Under the pieces are notes generated by a model. The model was not told the origin of the DNA, did no database searches, and worked only from the letters and a program-made list of their open reading frames with translations. A stretch of 64,000 nt of DNA, taken from NCBI RefSeq assembly GCF_910594005.1, contig NC_057845.1, forward strand, positions 5,862,001-5,926,000. The letters are read 5' to 3'. Shown one piece after another: positions 20,058-32,315 of this stretch; within the stretch, counting starts at the first letter, position 1; each line of letters opens with the position of its first letter. The position numbers and the translations under genes were made by a program. The stretch comes from Cervus elaphus. Taxonomy: Eukaryota > Chordata > Mammalia > Artiodactyla > Cervidae.

Positions 20058-20454
20058 CCTCCCTGTCCATCACCAGCTCCTGGAGTTTACTCAAACTCAT
20101 GTCCATTGAGTCAGTGATGCCATCCAACTATCTCATCCTCTGTCATCCCCTTTTCCTCCCGCCTTCAATCTTCCCCAACATCAGGGTCTTTTCCAATGAG
20201 TCAGTTGTTCGCATCAGCTGGCCAAAGTATTGGAGTTTCAGCTTCTGCATCAGTCCTTCCACTGAATATTCAGGACTGATTTCCTTTAGGATGGATTGGT
20301 TGGATCTCCTTGCAGTCCAATGGACTCTTTAGAGTCTTCTCCAACACCAGAGTTCAAAAGCATCAATTCTTCGGTGCTCAGCTTTTTTTATAGTCCAACT
20401 CTCACATCCATACATGACTACTGGAAAAACCATAACTTTGACTAGATGGACCTT
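20058..20454 (-). mobile_element. BovB LINE 3' fragment
   Basis: Plus strand carries 'catgtccattgagtcagtga', 'aacatcagggtcttttccaa' and 'aaaccataactttgactaga', reverse complement of the BovB ORF2 C-terminal coding region and 3' end. Short open minus-strand pieces remain, with no full domain. Confidence 0.88.
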
Positions 20455-21972
20455 CAGATAAGCCTAGCATCCTTTCCCCCATCCATCTCTTCATTCATTT
20501 ATTTGCTCATTCATTCATTCACTCTACATATGTGTCAGGCACTGAACTGTGTCCCGAGGGCACCATGGAGAACCTCACAAAGCTCCTGCTCCTTGAGATG
20601 CTCACAGGCCAGTGAAAGACACAGACATCAAACAGCTCCATTTATAGCGCAAGGTCAAGTGGTGGTGAGCACCACAAAGCAAAACAACTTTGAGCAGGGG
20701 GACAAAGAAAGCTGGGAGTGAGACTGGCTTTTTCAGTTTGGGTGGTCAGGAAATGTCTCTAAGAAGGTGATATGGCCACTTGGATAAAGGGAGAGGGTGT
20801 TCCAGGCAGAGGAAACAGCATGAGCAAACGCCCTGGGGCAGCACCCTGCTAAGGAACCCAGAGAAACCAGCATTGTTGGCCCACAGGGAACAAGGAAAAG
20901 ACTGGCAGAAAATAAGAAGAAACAGCAAAGCTTAGACCAGGGAGCCTTTGTCAGTCAATATATGGACAGATTCTTTTATTTTTAAGTGAGACGGTAATCC
21001 ATTGAAGAGTTTTACACAGGGGAGTGTCATGATCTGATTTTTCTTTTAAAATATAGTCCTATCTTGGCCACACTCAAGTCAGCAGTGCTATCTTTGAGTC
21101 CCAGAGCCAGAGATCTCGGAAACTAACCCATTTCTCAGCCCTCCTTTGAGATTCAAATCTTCTTTCCTCCTTGTCCAGCTATTTGCCCCATTTTTCTTGC
21201 GTGGTGATCCACACGTCTTGCCCCCATAGCCTGCCAGCTCCAATATGTACTTCTACAACAGTTCTATATGTTCATCTGTCAATTTCCTGCCAGGAGCCCC
21301 AGCAAAAATTGCAAGAAGCATATTTGCATCTCACCTGCATCAGTAGAGCAAAAAGGGGGCACAGCTGTAATAAAAAATAGTTGGAGGTAGGAAGTTCTAA
21401 AACTACCAAAAAAGGGGGGAGGGGGGTGACCCCATTGCAACTAAATATAGATTCCACTGCAGACCACGTGGCTGAGATGCAGAATTTTTGCAGACGATGT
21501 GCAGTTTTGCTTAAGACCCTTTGCAGTCACTCTTAAGCTATACAGAAAGGGGCGCTTAGGGAAAGAGCCCCACCCATTGCCTTACAGACTGGGAGCTTGC
21601 AGTAGCTTCTGACCGTCGTCAAAAGGCTGCTGAATGTCAAGGCTCAGCTCCAGGCTGGGCTCGTGACAACCAACCAAGGCCTCTTTCAACAACACTATGA
21701 AAGATTTATGAAAGGCTGGGCAACAGTAAATGAGCTTATGCAACACTTCCCCCAATACAAATTAAGAAACTGATTTGAGGAAGAGAAACTTGGTTAAGCC
21801 TTGCCTACCTGCAAACAGCACCGCGGAGAAAGTTGAACACTTAAAAGAGAAGAAAATGGTCTCTCAGGGGACTGGGAGCATTATTTCTGCTCTGAATAAC
21901 TGAGAAGTTGCATGTGAAAGAGCTTCTACCCAAACTGAGAATTTTCAAAATCTGACCTTAAGTTTCTCCAAT
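20455..21972. other. Intergenic; possible old repeat pieces
   Basis: A (ATTC)n-like run near 20490-20520 and a stretch at 20745-21030 resembling the ancient repeat at 8600-9620. A G-rich tract lies at about 21412-21428. No gene seen. Confidence 0.4.
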
Positions 21973-22184
21973 GTTGTTGTCATTGTTGTTTAGTCACTAA
22001 GTCATGTCTGACTCTTAGCAACCCATGGACTTTAGCCCTCTAATCTCCTCTGTCCTTGGGATTTCTTAGGCAGAAATACTGGAGTGGATTGCCATTTCCT
22101 TCTCTAGGGGATCTTCCTGACCAGGGATCATGTCTCCTGCATTGGCAGGCAGGTTCTTTACTGCTGAGCCACCAGGGAAGCCCA
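21973..22184 (-). mobile_element. Bov-tA SINE
   Basis: 'tagtcactaagtcatgtctg', 'agaaatactggagtggattg' and terminal 'gccaccagggaagccc' in minus-strand order. Confidence 0.88.
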
Positions 22185-22209
22185 AGTTTCTCCCGTAGAC
22201 ACAAAATAA

Positions 22210-22408
22210 CCAATATATGTAGAGCTTAGTAGTTTGCAAAACACGGTCCTCCTAAACATCCCTTCATTTAGTCTTTGCAATAATCCCGCAAGGAGGTGAA
22301 AATCAGTATCGTCGTTATCCCTATTCTACAACTGAGGAAACTGAGGCTCAGAGAAATTAAATGGCTTCCTAAAACCAAGCAGCTGAGCCTTGAACACCAG
22401 GCCACTGA
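22210..22408 (-). mobile_element. MIR SINE
   Basis: Contains 'aactgaggaaactgaggctc' and 'caagcagctgagccttgaac', the reverse MIR core. A short Bov-A-like scrap follows at about 22450-22495. Confidence 0.72.
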
Positions 22409-22494
22409 ATTCTTTTCATAAGCGATACAAGTCTCAGTTGCATACATGCCTACCAAGTCACTTCAGTCATGTCCAACCCTGCAACCCAATGGAC

Positions 22495-22600
22495 TCATCT
22501 GCAAAACAGAGAGAATAATACCTATGTGGTAGCTACTGTGAGAATCAAATGAATAACTGTATAAAAAGCACTAGCTCAGAGCCTGAAACGCAGCTCTTTG
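22495..22600 (+). mobile_element. MIR SINE fragment
   Basis: 'catctgcaaaacagagagaa' to 'gctcagagcctgaa' matches the second half of MIR in forward direction. Confidence 0.55.
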
Positions 22601-22693
22601 CTATTATTTACAGTTTCTTTCCATTAATCTCAATTTACAGCTTTTCTAGTCACTCTTGGGATAACAGATGATTAAAGACACAAGGTCGTTTCA

Positions 22694-24235
22694 GTTGCTC
22701 AGTCATGTCCAACTCTTTGCAATCCCATGGACTGAAACTTGCCAGGCTTCCCTGGCCTTCATCATCTCCTAAAGACTGCTCAAACTCATGTCCATTGAGT
22801 TGGTGATGCTATCCAACATTCTCATCCTCTGTCATCCCCTTCTCCTCCTGACTTCAATCTTTCTCAACATCAGGGTCTTTTCCAATGAGTCAGTTCTTTG
22901 CATCAGATGGCCAGGTATTGAGGATTCAGCTTTAGCATCAGTCTTTCCAAAGAATATTCAGGATTGATTGCCTTTAGGATTGACTGGTCTGATCTCCTTG
23001 CTGTCCAAGGGACTCTCAAGAGTCTTCTCCAGCACCACAGTTTGAAAGCATCCATTCTTTGGCACTCAGCCTTCTTAATGGCCTGACTCTCACATCCACA
23101 CATGACTACTGGAAAAACCATAGCTTTGACTATTTGGAACTTTGTCAGCAAAGTGATGCCTCTGCTTCGTAATATGCTGTCTAAGTTTGCCATAGCTTTT
23201 CTTCCAAGGAGCAAGCATCTTTTAATTTCATGGCTGCAGTCACCATCCACAGTGATTTTGGAGCCCAAGAAAATAAAGTCTGTCGCTGTTTCCATTGTTT
23301 CCCCATTTTATTTCCATGAAGTGATGGGACCAGATGCCACGATCTTCATTTTTTGAATGTTGAGTCTTAAGCCAGCTTTTTCACTCTCCTCTTTCACCAT
23401 CAGAGGCTCTTTAGTTCCTCTTCACTTTCTGCCATAAGGGTGGTGTCATCTGCCTATCTGAGGTTACTGATATTTCTACTGGCAATCTTGATTCCAGCTT
23501 GAGCTTCATCCAGCCCTGCATCCCGCATGATGTACTCTGCATAGAAGTTAAATAAGCAGGTGACAATATACAGCTTTGATGTACTCCTTTCCCAATTTTG
23601 AACCAGTTCATTGTTCCATGTCCAGTTCTAACTGTTGCTTTTGGCCTGCATACAGATTTCTCAGGAGGCAGGTAAGGTGGTCTGGTAATCCCATCTCTTT
23701 AAGAATTTTCCACAGTTTGTTGTGACCCACACAATCAAAGGCTTTAGCGTAGTCAATGAAGCAGATATTTTTCTGGAATTCTCTTGCTTTTTCTATGATC
23801 CAACAGATGTTGGCAGTTTAATCGTTGGTTCCTCTGCCTTTTTAAAATCCAGCCTGTACATCTGAAAGTTCTTGGTTCATGTATTGTTGAAAGCTAGCTT
23901 GAAGGATTTTGAGCATTACCTAGCTAGCATGTGAAATGAGCACAATTGTGTGGTAGTTTGAACATTCTTTGGCATTGTTTTCTTTGGAATTGAAATGAAA
24001 CCTGACTTTTCCAGTCCTGTGGCCACTGCTGAGTTTTCCAAACTTGCTGGCATATTAAGTATAGCACTTTAAGAGCATCATCTTTTAGGATTTTAAATAG
24101 CTCAGCTAGAATTCCATCACCTCCACCAGCTTTGTTCATAGTGATTCTTCCTCTTGACTTTATACTCCAAAATGTCTGGCTGTAGATGAGTGACCACACA
24201 ATCATGGTTATCGGGGTCATCCAGACCTTTTTTGT
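22694..24235 (-). mobile_element. BovB (RTE) LINE, 1.5-kb 3' part with RT region
   Basis: Longest BovB copy in the window. On the minus strand, pieces of the RT (an NKAGGGDGI segment, a KTQQWPQDWK segment), then the ADDT region and the C-terminal part with CWRRLLRVPWTARRS, appear in the right order but in changing frames. RTE-type LINEs copy themselves by target-primed reverse transcription. This copy is 5'-truncated and dead: several frameshifts, and the Tyr codon of the YADD catalytic motif is a TAG at 23454-23456. Confidence 0.92.
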
Positions 24236-24544
24236 ACAGACACAAGGGGTAGGCTTCTTTCTTTATGGTCTTGTTTCCTCATTCATTGGCTTGGTTTCTT
24301 ATTGAGAAATCTGTTGGCCTGGTATAAGTAATGATCGCTTATCAAAAGAACCAGATGGGGATCACCAAAAAGTAAATGTGAAGAAGATAGCCAGCACTTC
24401 ATTCATTCATCCAATAAATATTAATGAAGTGTCTAGCATAAGCTGAGCTCTAGGGAGACCATGTGAACCACATAGGGAAGCCAAGGGGCTCAGGAAACTT
24501 ACAGGGAAGATGAACATCAAGCAAGTCATCTGCATCACCAACAA

Positions 24545-25012
24545 GACTAGCTTAGTCCATTCAAGATGCTATAACAAAATGCCATAGACTGAGGCTTTTA
24601 AACAACAGAAATTTATTTCTCATACTTTGAGCAACTGGAATTTCCAAGATCAAGGTGATAGCTAATTCCACGTCTGGTGAGAACCTGCTTCCTGGTTCAG
24701 AGATGGCTGTTTTCTCACTGCGTCCTTACACAGCGGAAGGAATGAGGCATCTCCCTGGAGACTCTTTTATACAGGCTCTAATTCCATGACCTGAGGAAGG
24801 ACCCACTCCAGTATTCTTGCCTGGATATCCCAAGGACGAAGGAGGCTGCAGTTCATGGGGTCACAAAGAGTCGGACAAGACTTAGCAATTAAACAACAAT
24901 TCCATGACCTAATCACTTTTCAAACGCCCTACCTCTTAATGCCATTTTCTTGAAAGTTAGGATTTCAACACATAAATTTTAAGGAGATACAACCATTCAG
25001 ACCATAGCAATG
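24545..25012 (+). repeat. Old interspersed repeat, split by a SINE
   Basis: 'gatgctataacaaaatgcca', 'acaacagaaatttatttctc', 'ctaattccatgacct' and 'ggatttcaacacataaattt'. Same consensus as 3060-3400. A short Bov-type SINE inserted at 24793-24897 with a clean target duplication. Confidence 0.6.
24793..24897 (+). mobile_element. Truncated Bov-type SINE with 13-bp target duplication
   Basis: Body 'ccactccagtattcttgcct' and tail 'agagtcggacaagacttagc'. Flanked by identical 'aattccatgacct' at 24780-24792 and 24898-24910, proof of L1-type retroposition into the older repeat. Confidence 0.88.
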
Positions 25013-25639
25013 ACTTAGACACCTCTGGTCCCCTGGCTCTTTGAAGGTTCAGAATTAATACACAAAACAGACTCCTTCCTCCCCTTCTGTTTCTTCCACT
25101 TATCTGCAAAATCATCTCCAGTTAATGGGCATTAAATCTAAGCTGAGAAAATAACAAGTCCTCAGTGGTTGCCATCACTGCCACTCACATGCCACTGCTG
25201 AGAACTAATCACGTTACTCTACCAGGATGCAGCCCTTTACTGGGCAATCACCTTCCACACTGGGGAGGGGGAACACGCGGTCAACTGGTCACCTCTGTCA
25301 CTACCAGAAAGAGGGGCAAATACATCAGTTATTATAACACCTAATGAAGATGACCCAGGAAAGTCAAATATAAAGCTATGGGGGGAAAGACAGAAAAGGC
25401 ATGCCAGGTACACATTCATAATCATTTTGTGCAGAAAGAAATTCAGAATGAAAGGCACTAAAAGGAATGTATCATAGTTAGAAAAATACCAGCTACCAAA
25501 TATCTCATAAACCTTTCTGAACCGAAAAATCTTAGCCTCAAAATAGATAAAGTAAACCCTAATAGGAATGTGAAGAAACACTGACAAGTTCCTGTAATAG
25601 GTGGCTTTAAACACATCTCTAAGAAATTGGCTGGCCAAT
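25013..25639. other. Nothing firm recognised
   Basis: AT-rich non-coding sequence with one 133-codon minus-strand open frame (25237-25638) that shows no known domain and is probably chance. Confidence 0.4.
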
Positions 25640-26610
25640 TATTACAAAAACTAATAAGGCTTGAGAAGTTCTGACTAATACAATTAACAATGATCCTTTA
25701 ATAGATAGCTGGAGAGAAATAGTTTTTTGCCCAACAGATTACACAGTTACAACAGATTACACAGTTTTTCAAAATCTCATGAGACATCCTCCATCAGGTC
25801 ACAAAAGATCTCATAACAAAACCCCAAAAGGAAAACTCTGATAGTTCACGAACTATAAGGAAATAAATTAGAAAATAATAACAGAAAGGAAACCAACAAA
25901 AAATTTGTCCTATTGGATATTTTACAATACTCTGCTAACTAAGTCCTGGGGAAAAAACCTGGAAATTTAGAATCACAAGAGCACTACATACATACAGAGC
26001 CCATGGCTTTGATAAGGTAGCATTCTGAGGGAAATATGTAAACTTAAACACATATGGTAGAAAACCAGAAAGGTTGAAAATAAATGAATCAATCAAGCTT
26101 TCAACCCAAGAAGCTGGGGGGAGAGGTGAGGAGAAGAGGGATAGCAAATAAATCTGAAGAGAGTTGAAGAAAAAACCGGGGAAGATAAAAGTAGACAGTA
26201 ATAAATACAAAAAAAAACACAAAAGACAATAGAATTAACTTGTTCTTTGGAAGAATTAATGGAAAGACAAACTTTTGACATGCTTGTCAAAAGACAGAAA
26301 AAAGACAAAATATTAAGTCAAAAATTGTAAAAATGTTACCCTCATGGCAAGCATTCCGAAAAATCTGTAGATGAAATGGCTAAATTCCTACGGAAATAAC
26401 CTTATAAAAGTTCATCCAAAGAAAGGTAGGAAACTTGAATAGAATGTCAACCATAAAAGAAAGTGAAGAGCTATTCAGAGATCTACCTAAAATAGGCATC
26501 TATTCAGAGGGCTTTTCAGGTAGATACTACCAGACCTTTAGAGAAAATTCTAAAAACTGTTTCCAGGACCTAGGAAAAGATGAGAAGCTACGTAATCATT
26601 TTATAATTTC
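25640..26610 (+). mobile_element. Degenerate L1 ORF2 region
   Basis: A-rich, with words in the order of an L1 ORF2 gene ('agatctacctaaaataggca', 'ggtagatactaccagacctt'). All frames are broken. The call rests on remembered consensus words and could be wrong in extent. Confidence 0.45.
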
Positions 26611-26654
26611 AGTATAACACTGATACTTCTATTTCTCTCTCCACATGTATATAT

Positions 26655-26745
26655 GGTATACACACACACACACGTATAACATATATATATATGTATAACT
26701 TATGTATATGTATATGTATAACATATATATATATAACTTTTTTAA
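26655..26745. repeat. Mixed CA/TA microsatellite
   Basis: Alternating (ca)n, (ta)n and (tatg)n blocks, e.g. 'tacacacacacacacacgta' and 'acatatatatatata'. Confidence 0.9.
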
Positions 26746-26845
26746 AAGATAAAAAATTCCACATCCAGCAGTGTATTAAAAGAATAATAATTAAAAAAAA
26801 AGGGATCATTTTAGGAATGAAAAGATGTTTCAATATTAAGACCTA

Positions 26846-27268
26846 GGATTTCCCTGGTGGTCGAGTGGCTAAGACTCTGTGCTCCTAATGCAGGGGGCCC
26901 AGCATCCATAAGACCTTCCCTGGTGGCTCAGATGGTAAAGAGTTTGCCTGCAATGCAGGAGACCCTGGTTCGATCCCAGGGTCAGGAAGAAGACTCCCTG
27001 GATCAGGAAATGGCAACCCACTCCAATATTGTTGCCTGGAAAATCCCGTGGACAGAGGAGCCTGGCAGGCTACAGTCTATTGGGTCACAAAGAGTCAGAC
27101 ACAGCTGAGCGACTTCACTCTCTTTCAGGATCCATCCTTGGTCAGGAAGCTCCAGCCCACACGCCACAGCTAAATTCCTTATGCCGCAGTGAAGACTGAA
27201 GATCCCCCACGTAGTAACTAAGACCCGGTACAGCCAAATAAATACATAAAAATAAATATCTTTTAAAA
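26846..27268 (+). mobile_element. CHR-type SINE, split by a Bov-tA
   Basis: Left half 26846-26910 ('ggatttccctggtggtcgag') and right half 27130-27268 ('ccttggtcaggaagctccag', tail 'cagccaaataaatacataaa') are one element interrupted by a younger SINE. Confidence 0.8.
26911..27129 (+). mobile_element. Bov-tA SINE nested in CHR SINE
   Basis: 'ccttccctggtggctcagat' head, 'ctggttcgatcccagggtca', body and 'gagtcagacacagctgagcg' tail. Nesting shows Bov-tA was active after this CHR copy. Confidence 0.9.
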
Positions 27269-27761
27269 AGAATCTATCAACACGATTAAGGCAGAGAAAC
27301 CACATGATTGTATTAACAAATGTTTCAGAGGTCTTTGTTAAAATTCAGCACTCATTCTTGACAGCAAACCAGGAGAAGACATGTCTTAATCCTGACAAAG
27401 TGTGTTAGTAACCTAAGTAAGTACAATTTTGTGGGTCGAATATCACAAATCCCACCCATAAAAAGTCAGAGATAAGACAAGGTTCCTCTTCGGCATTGTA
27501 CTGCAGGTGCTAAATAATACATCAAGACCAGGAAACATGAATACCATTCACTGACAAGTCTTTCTTCTGGGTCAGTGGAAACAATCCTCAGTATCTGTTT
27601 GCATTTTACAGTTTATAAAAAAGTTCCATAGGCACTATCTCCTGTGACCCTGACAAGCTCCAGGTGAGATGAGGACAAGGATTGTCATCCCAGCTTTGAG
27701 GATCATCCCAGGACAAGGATCCCGAGAGTCATGGCATTTTGAGATTTCCCTAAAGATATGG

Positions 27762-27978
27762 GCCAGGTGGCGCTGGTGGTAAAGAACCTGCCTGCCAATG
27801 CAGGAGACTTAAGAGACTCGGGTTCGATCCTTGGGTCGGGAAGATCCCCTGGAGAAAGGCATGGCAACCCACTCCAGTATTCTTGCCTGGAGAATCCCAT
27901 GGACAGAGGAGTCTGGCGGGCTACAGTCCATGGGGCCACACAGAGTCAGACAAGACTGAAGTGACTGAGCATGCAAAG
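27762..27978 (+). mobile_element. Bov-tA SINE
   Basis: 'gccaggtggcgctggtggta' head, 'gactcgggttcgatccttgg', body 'gcctggagaatcccatggac'. The head has a short internal duplication of the 'gagactt(aa)gagact' area. Confidence 0.9.
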
Positions 27979-27983
27979 ATACA

Positions 27984-28195
27984 GGGGCAGCTCAGCTGGT
28001 AAAGAATCCGCCTGCAATGAGAAAGACCTGGGTTCGATCCCTGGGTGGGGGAGATCCCCTGGAGGAGGGCCTGGTAACCCACTCGAGTATTCTTGCCTGG
28101 AGAATCCCCATGGACAGAGGAGCCTGGTGGGCTGCAGTCTGTGGGGTTCAGAAGAATCGGACATGACTGAGCGACCAAGCACAGCATAGCACAAG
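27984..28195 (+). mobile_element. Bov-tA SINE (second of a head-to-tail pair)
   Basis: 'ggcagctcagctggtaaaga' head, 'gacctgggttcgatccctgg', body, then 'agaatcggacatgactgagc'. Only a few bases separate it from the preceding copy. Confidence 0.9.
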
Positions 28196-28499
28196 CAGTG
28201 ATGAAGCAATAGACCCCAAATTTTCTGATTCTTTGTCGAGTTCTTCCTCGACGCTGGGGAGACTCAGTTAAAATATAACGGATCTCATTTCTATCAGTGA
28301 CTGACACTGGCCAGGCCTCTGTCCTCTGAACAAGCTGGAGTCCCAGGAGCAAACTGGGGTGAAGACTGGGGGGACACTGGCCTGATGACTAAGTTAGAAG
28401 CAAGAGAGAGGGTACTGAGAAAATGTTCTCAGTCCATGGTGTATAACCCTAGGTGCTGTTTGGCAGATGATGCTGGCCGGTGCTTCCAAGTACCTGTCT

Positions 28500-28668
28500 G
28501 TGTCTATCATTTAATCCTCAGAACTCTCTTGAAGTTGGCATTATTTATATTACTCCCATTTTACAGATGACAATGCTGAGTCATCTGTGCTACTCACCTA
28601 CTCACCCTAGCTGATAGATAGCTAGGGTAGTGCCAGGATTTGAACCCAGCCTGGCTCCAGTCTTTGCT
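28500..28668 (-). mobile_element. MIR SINE
   Basis: 'catttaatcctcagaactct', 'cattttacagatgacaatgc' and 'ccaggatttgaacccagcct' give the reverse MIR order. Confidence 0.75.
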
Positions 28669-29149
28669 CAAAATCACTACAATACAGTGTCTTTAAGCCA
28701 ATACCCTGGTTTTAGGAGTAAAACCAGAAACCAACCTGCAATAGGCATGTGCTAGATATAAAAATATCATCAAAGTATCAATTTTCTCATTCCATTTTTC
28801 TGATATTGCTGAGGCCAGAAGGGAAAATGTTCTAACAGACAATCTGTTTAGAAACATCTTGTTTTATTAAGTGTCTGTTTTGCTGCCTCCTAAAGTGAGA
28901 GCTAGTCCAGAGAAAGGAAACAATGTACCCTCAGCTCACTTCCTTCAGACCACAACCTGCAGGAAAGAAAAACAAAAGGATTTCCCTGTTGTGACCCTAG
29001 ATAGGGGCTATAAAGTGTTATTTTAAAGAAGTACCTCCCCCCCAAAAAGAAAGAAAGAAAAGAATAAAAGAGTGGTAGAGGGGACTGTGGGGGTGGGGGG
29101 AAGCATTACCTACCTATGTAATTATAATTTTTGCTCTAAGCTTCTTTTT
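28669..29149. other. Nothing recognised
   Basis: Ordinary intergenic sequence; a C/A-rich run at 29036-29050 and a (gaaa)n piece after it. Confidence 0.4.
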
Positions 29150-29345
29150 TTAAATTCTTTTTTCAAAAATTGAAGTACAATTGATTTACAATCTTGTGTT
29201 AGTTTCTGGTGTATAGCAAAGTGATTCAGTCACACATATATATGTATAAATATATGTATATATACTTTACAGGTTCTTTTCCATTATAGGTTATTATAAG
29301 ATATTGAATATAGTTCCCAACTCAAAACTTCTTTTATTTGCAGCT
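29150..29345 (-). mobile_element. L1 3' fragment
   Basis: 'attgaagtacaattgattta', 'tctggtgtatagcaaagtga' and 'atattgaatatagttccc' are the reverse of an L1 3' region. A short (ta)n-rich interval lies inside. Confidence 0.65.
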
Positions 29346-29398
29346 ATACTCACTTCTTATGTCAAAGTTACTCGACGTCTTTCACATACCCCTAACCT

Positions 29399-29590
29399 GG
29401 GCTTCCCTAGTGGCTCAGCTGATTAAGAATCCACCCACAATGTGGAAAACCTGGGTTTGATCCCTGGGTTGGGAAGATCCCCTGGAGAAGGGGACAGCTA
29501 CCCACTCCAGTATCCTGGCCTGGAGAACTCCATGGACTGTACAGTCCATGGGGTTGCAAAGAGTTAGACATCCCTGAGTGACTTTCATGT
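29399..29590 (+). mobile_element. Bov-tA SINE
   Basis: 'gggcttccctagtggctcag', 'cctgggtttgatccctgggt', 'tggcctggagaactccatgg'. The body is shortened between 'ccatgg' and 'acagtccatgg'. Confidence 0.88.
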
Positions 29591-29739
29591 CACTTCAAGC
29601 TGTTTCTAGACCTTGTTGCGTCTCCCGGAGAGAACCTGTTAGCACTTAGGTTTAGTCTAGTTTTCCCCTTAGCACATATATTTATAAGCATAGTTAGATA
29701 ATCTCAACTCTATGTTCACATGGACCTGCTGGAAGTTAC

Positions 29740-30060
29740 CCAAACAGAATTACTTTACTTTGCACAACCTGTTCCTTCATCCTGGAAGAACTTTCCCAAC
29801 CCAGCGACATACTGTGCTTCCTTTAAAAACTTAGCTCACCTCTTCCAGGAAGTCCTCCCTGAAGACACCATTGCATGGGCTCCAGTAAAACTCACACAAC
29901 CCACCACAATAGTACCTCCCTTAGCACTTTCCACATTATAATACTTTTTGTTAACTTGTCAAAATCTCACCTGAAATTGTAAACCCTGTTTGCAAAGACA
30001 TTGTTCAGGTCTATGTCTATTCAGATCTGTATCTCCACTACCTTTGGATTAAGAAATAAA
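29740..30060 (-). mobile_element. L2-type LINE fragment
   Basis: 'cttccaggaagtcctccctg', 'cttagcactttccacattat' and later 'ttgtaaaccctgtttgcaaa' follow the reverse L2 3' consensus. Old and diverged. Confidence 0.5.
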
Positions 30061-30255
30061 TTATTATTTCAGATTTGTCATTTTGTCATGAAAATTGAAG
30101 ATCATTGCTTTCAAAGATATTAAATATGAATTATAATTTAATAAATATTTATAATAAATAAATATTTTTAATAAATAGACTTTAGTGTTTTAAATTTTCA
30201 TATTTATTAAACTTTAGAGGTAACTTTAAAACTTTAGAAATAATTTATACTTTCA

Positions 30256-30740
30256 GTTCAGTTCAGTTCAGTTCAGTCGCTCAGTCATGTCCGACTCTTT
30301 GCGACCCCATGAATCACAGCACGCCAGGCCTCCCTGTCCATCACCAACTCCCAGAGTTTACTCAAACTCATGTCCATCAAGTCAGTGATGCCATCCAGCC
30401 ATCTCATCCTCTGTCGTCCCCTTCTCCTCCTGCCCTCAGTCTTTCCCATCATCAGGGTCTTTTCCAATGAGTCAACTCTTCGCATGAGGTGGCCAAAGTA
30501 TTGGAGTTTCAGCCTCGGCATCAGTCCTTCCCATGAACACCCAGGAATGATCTCCTTTAGGATGGACTGGTTGGATCTCCTTGCAGTCCAAGGGACTCTC
30601 AAGAGTCTTCTCCAACACCACAGTTCAAAAGCATCAATTTTTCGGCACTCAGCTTTCTTCATAGTCCAACTTTCAGATCCATATATGGCTACTGGAAAAA
30701 CCATAGCCTTGACCAGATGGACCTTTGTTGGCAAAGTAAT
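30256..30740 (-). mobile_element. BovB LINE 3' fragment, relatively young
   Basis: Starts with a (ttcag)n run at 30256-30278, then 'gtcgctcagtcatgtccgac'. The minus strand keeps a 149-codon open frame (30285-30734) covering the BovB ORF2 C-terminus with CWRRLLRVPWTARRS and a Leu/Arg-rich tail, so this copy is little mutated. It is still a 5'-truncated scrap without the catalytic RT motifs. Confidence 0.92.
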
Positions 30741-32070
30741 TTATACTTTATAAACAATTAAACTTAAAAACAATTTATAATGTCTCCAATGAGGACATTA
30801 TCAAGACGTTTATAAGGAAATAATAAAACAACGGTCCCTTGTAATTAGCAATGTATTTGGACACTTCCTTAGGAGTTTTGTATAAAAAGCCCATAGTCTA
30901 TCTCAATAAATGAGAATTCAGACAGAGATTGGGACAGCTACTGTCCTTTAGGTAATAATATTTCTTTACCAAAGTAATAAGTAAAGAAAAACATCCAAAG
31001 ATATATAGGATACAAAGAAAACTTTTTGAATTTATCCTTTGCATAGGGGGAGGGGAAAGAAAGACTTATGAATGATTTTGATAAATGGATGGAGGGAAGA
31101 TAAGGTATTAAGTTTTACCCAGACGGGGATGGAAATAATGTCACTTTGCAAAAAAAATCAATGAAAATGTCATAGATAATAAGTACAAAATCTGTCAATC
31201 TGAATAGTAACATACATTAAAGATTTAGGAAGTGATGTCCTTGAATTATAGAATGACAGGAGTTATGTCTAGGGGAGACAGATTCTTAGAGTGGCAGGTG
31301 TTATAGGAGAACACGGGAATAATTTTCAGGCGCTTTAAAGACAAATTGCCAAAAATGATCTGTGAAAAGCAATTCCACTGAAAGAACCAGATATGAGATA
31401 ACTCACACAGTCACTGTCTAATAGATCACTTAAGCTGTAAAAACATCAGGACGTCCAGCCATATAAACTGGATCTGTTTATGCAGGAGACATATGTCATG
31501 GGCCCAAAACTATTTTCCCAAGGGAGAGATCATAATGAATTTGATCTGATTCATTCAAAGTCTTCTCCCTAAATCTCTTGTAGGAACAGATGTAGAAGAT
31601 GAATATCTGAGATTAAGAGAATGAATGAGAACTGCTCTGCTTCAGGAAGTGTATGTGAGAGGGGGGAGGGGTGGGGGACAGCCCAAGACCTAGGCTCCCA
31701 CTCTGCTTTAATCTGATCTCAGGGGGAGATGAATCACTCCTTTGAAAGGGGAACCTCAGATCATAAGACATGTTTGAAGAAGGAAATGAATCTCCTCAAA
31801 TACAGAAAAGCACAATCCACAACCTCTTGGCAGCATAGGGTAGGCAAAGACAATCTGCAATCGATGTAATAATAAAAATAATATTAATAATTGCCTTTTG
31901 TTTGTAACATAGGAAAGGTAGGTGAACAGTTTTATAGGGATCATTTATATTTGTAAACCAAAAGAATAAAGAAGGAAACAGTTATCTTTTCTGAATATAA
32001 AAAGTGTGAGATTTACTCTCTCTTAAAGGTCTTAAAACTCCAAGTATGTCTCTAAGGAAGATGCATCTAA
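30741..32070. other. AT-rich intergenic, nothing recognised
   Basis: No gene-like frame and no named repeat over 1.3 kb; a G-rich run at about 31660-31677. Confidence 0.45.
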
Positions 32071-32077
32071 AATAGAA

Positions 32078-32315
32078 GTCAACAAACATTTTTTGTAAAG
32101 GGTCAGATAATAAATATTTTAGAATAAATAAATAAATAAGTATTTTAGGCTTTGTGGGCTATAAGTTCTCTGTTATAACTTCAAAACTCTGCCATTATAC
32201 TATGAAGCAGCCATAGGTGATATGCAAATGAATGGGTGAGGCTATGTTTCAATAAAACTTTATTTGTAAGAACAAGCAGTGGGCCAGATTTGGTCCACAG
32301 TATGCCTACCCCAAT
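32078..32315 (+). mobile_element. hAT/Charlie-type DNA transposon relic
   Basis: 'agtcaacaaacattttttgt', 'aaagggtcagataataaata', 'ttaggctttgtgggctataa' and 'caataaaactttatttgtaa'. The same element recurs at 37918-38385. Exact family not certain. An (aaat)n expansion sits inside. Confidence 0.6.

Noticed and set aside
25237..26308. Hydrophobic minus-strand frames of 71-133 codons
   Set aside because: They are the reverse of A-rich L1-like sequence, which gives Phe/Leu-rich chance frames.
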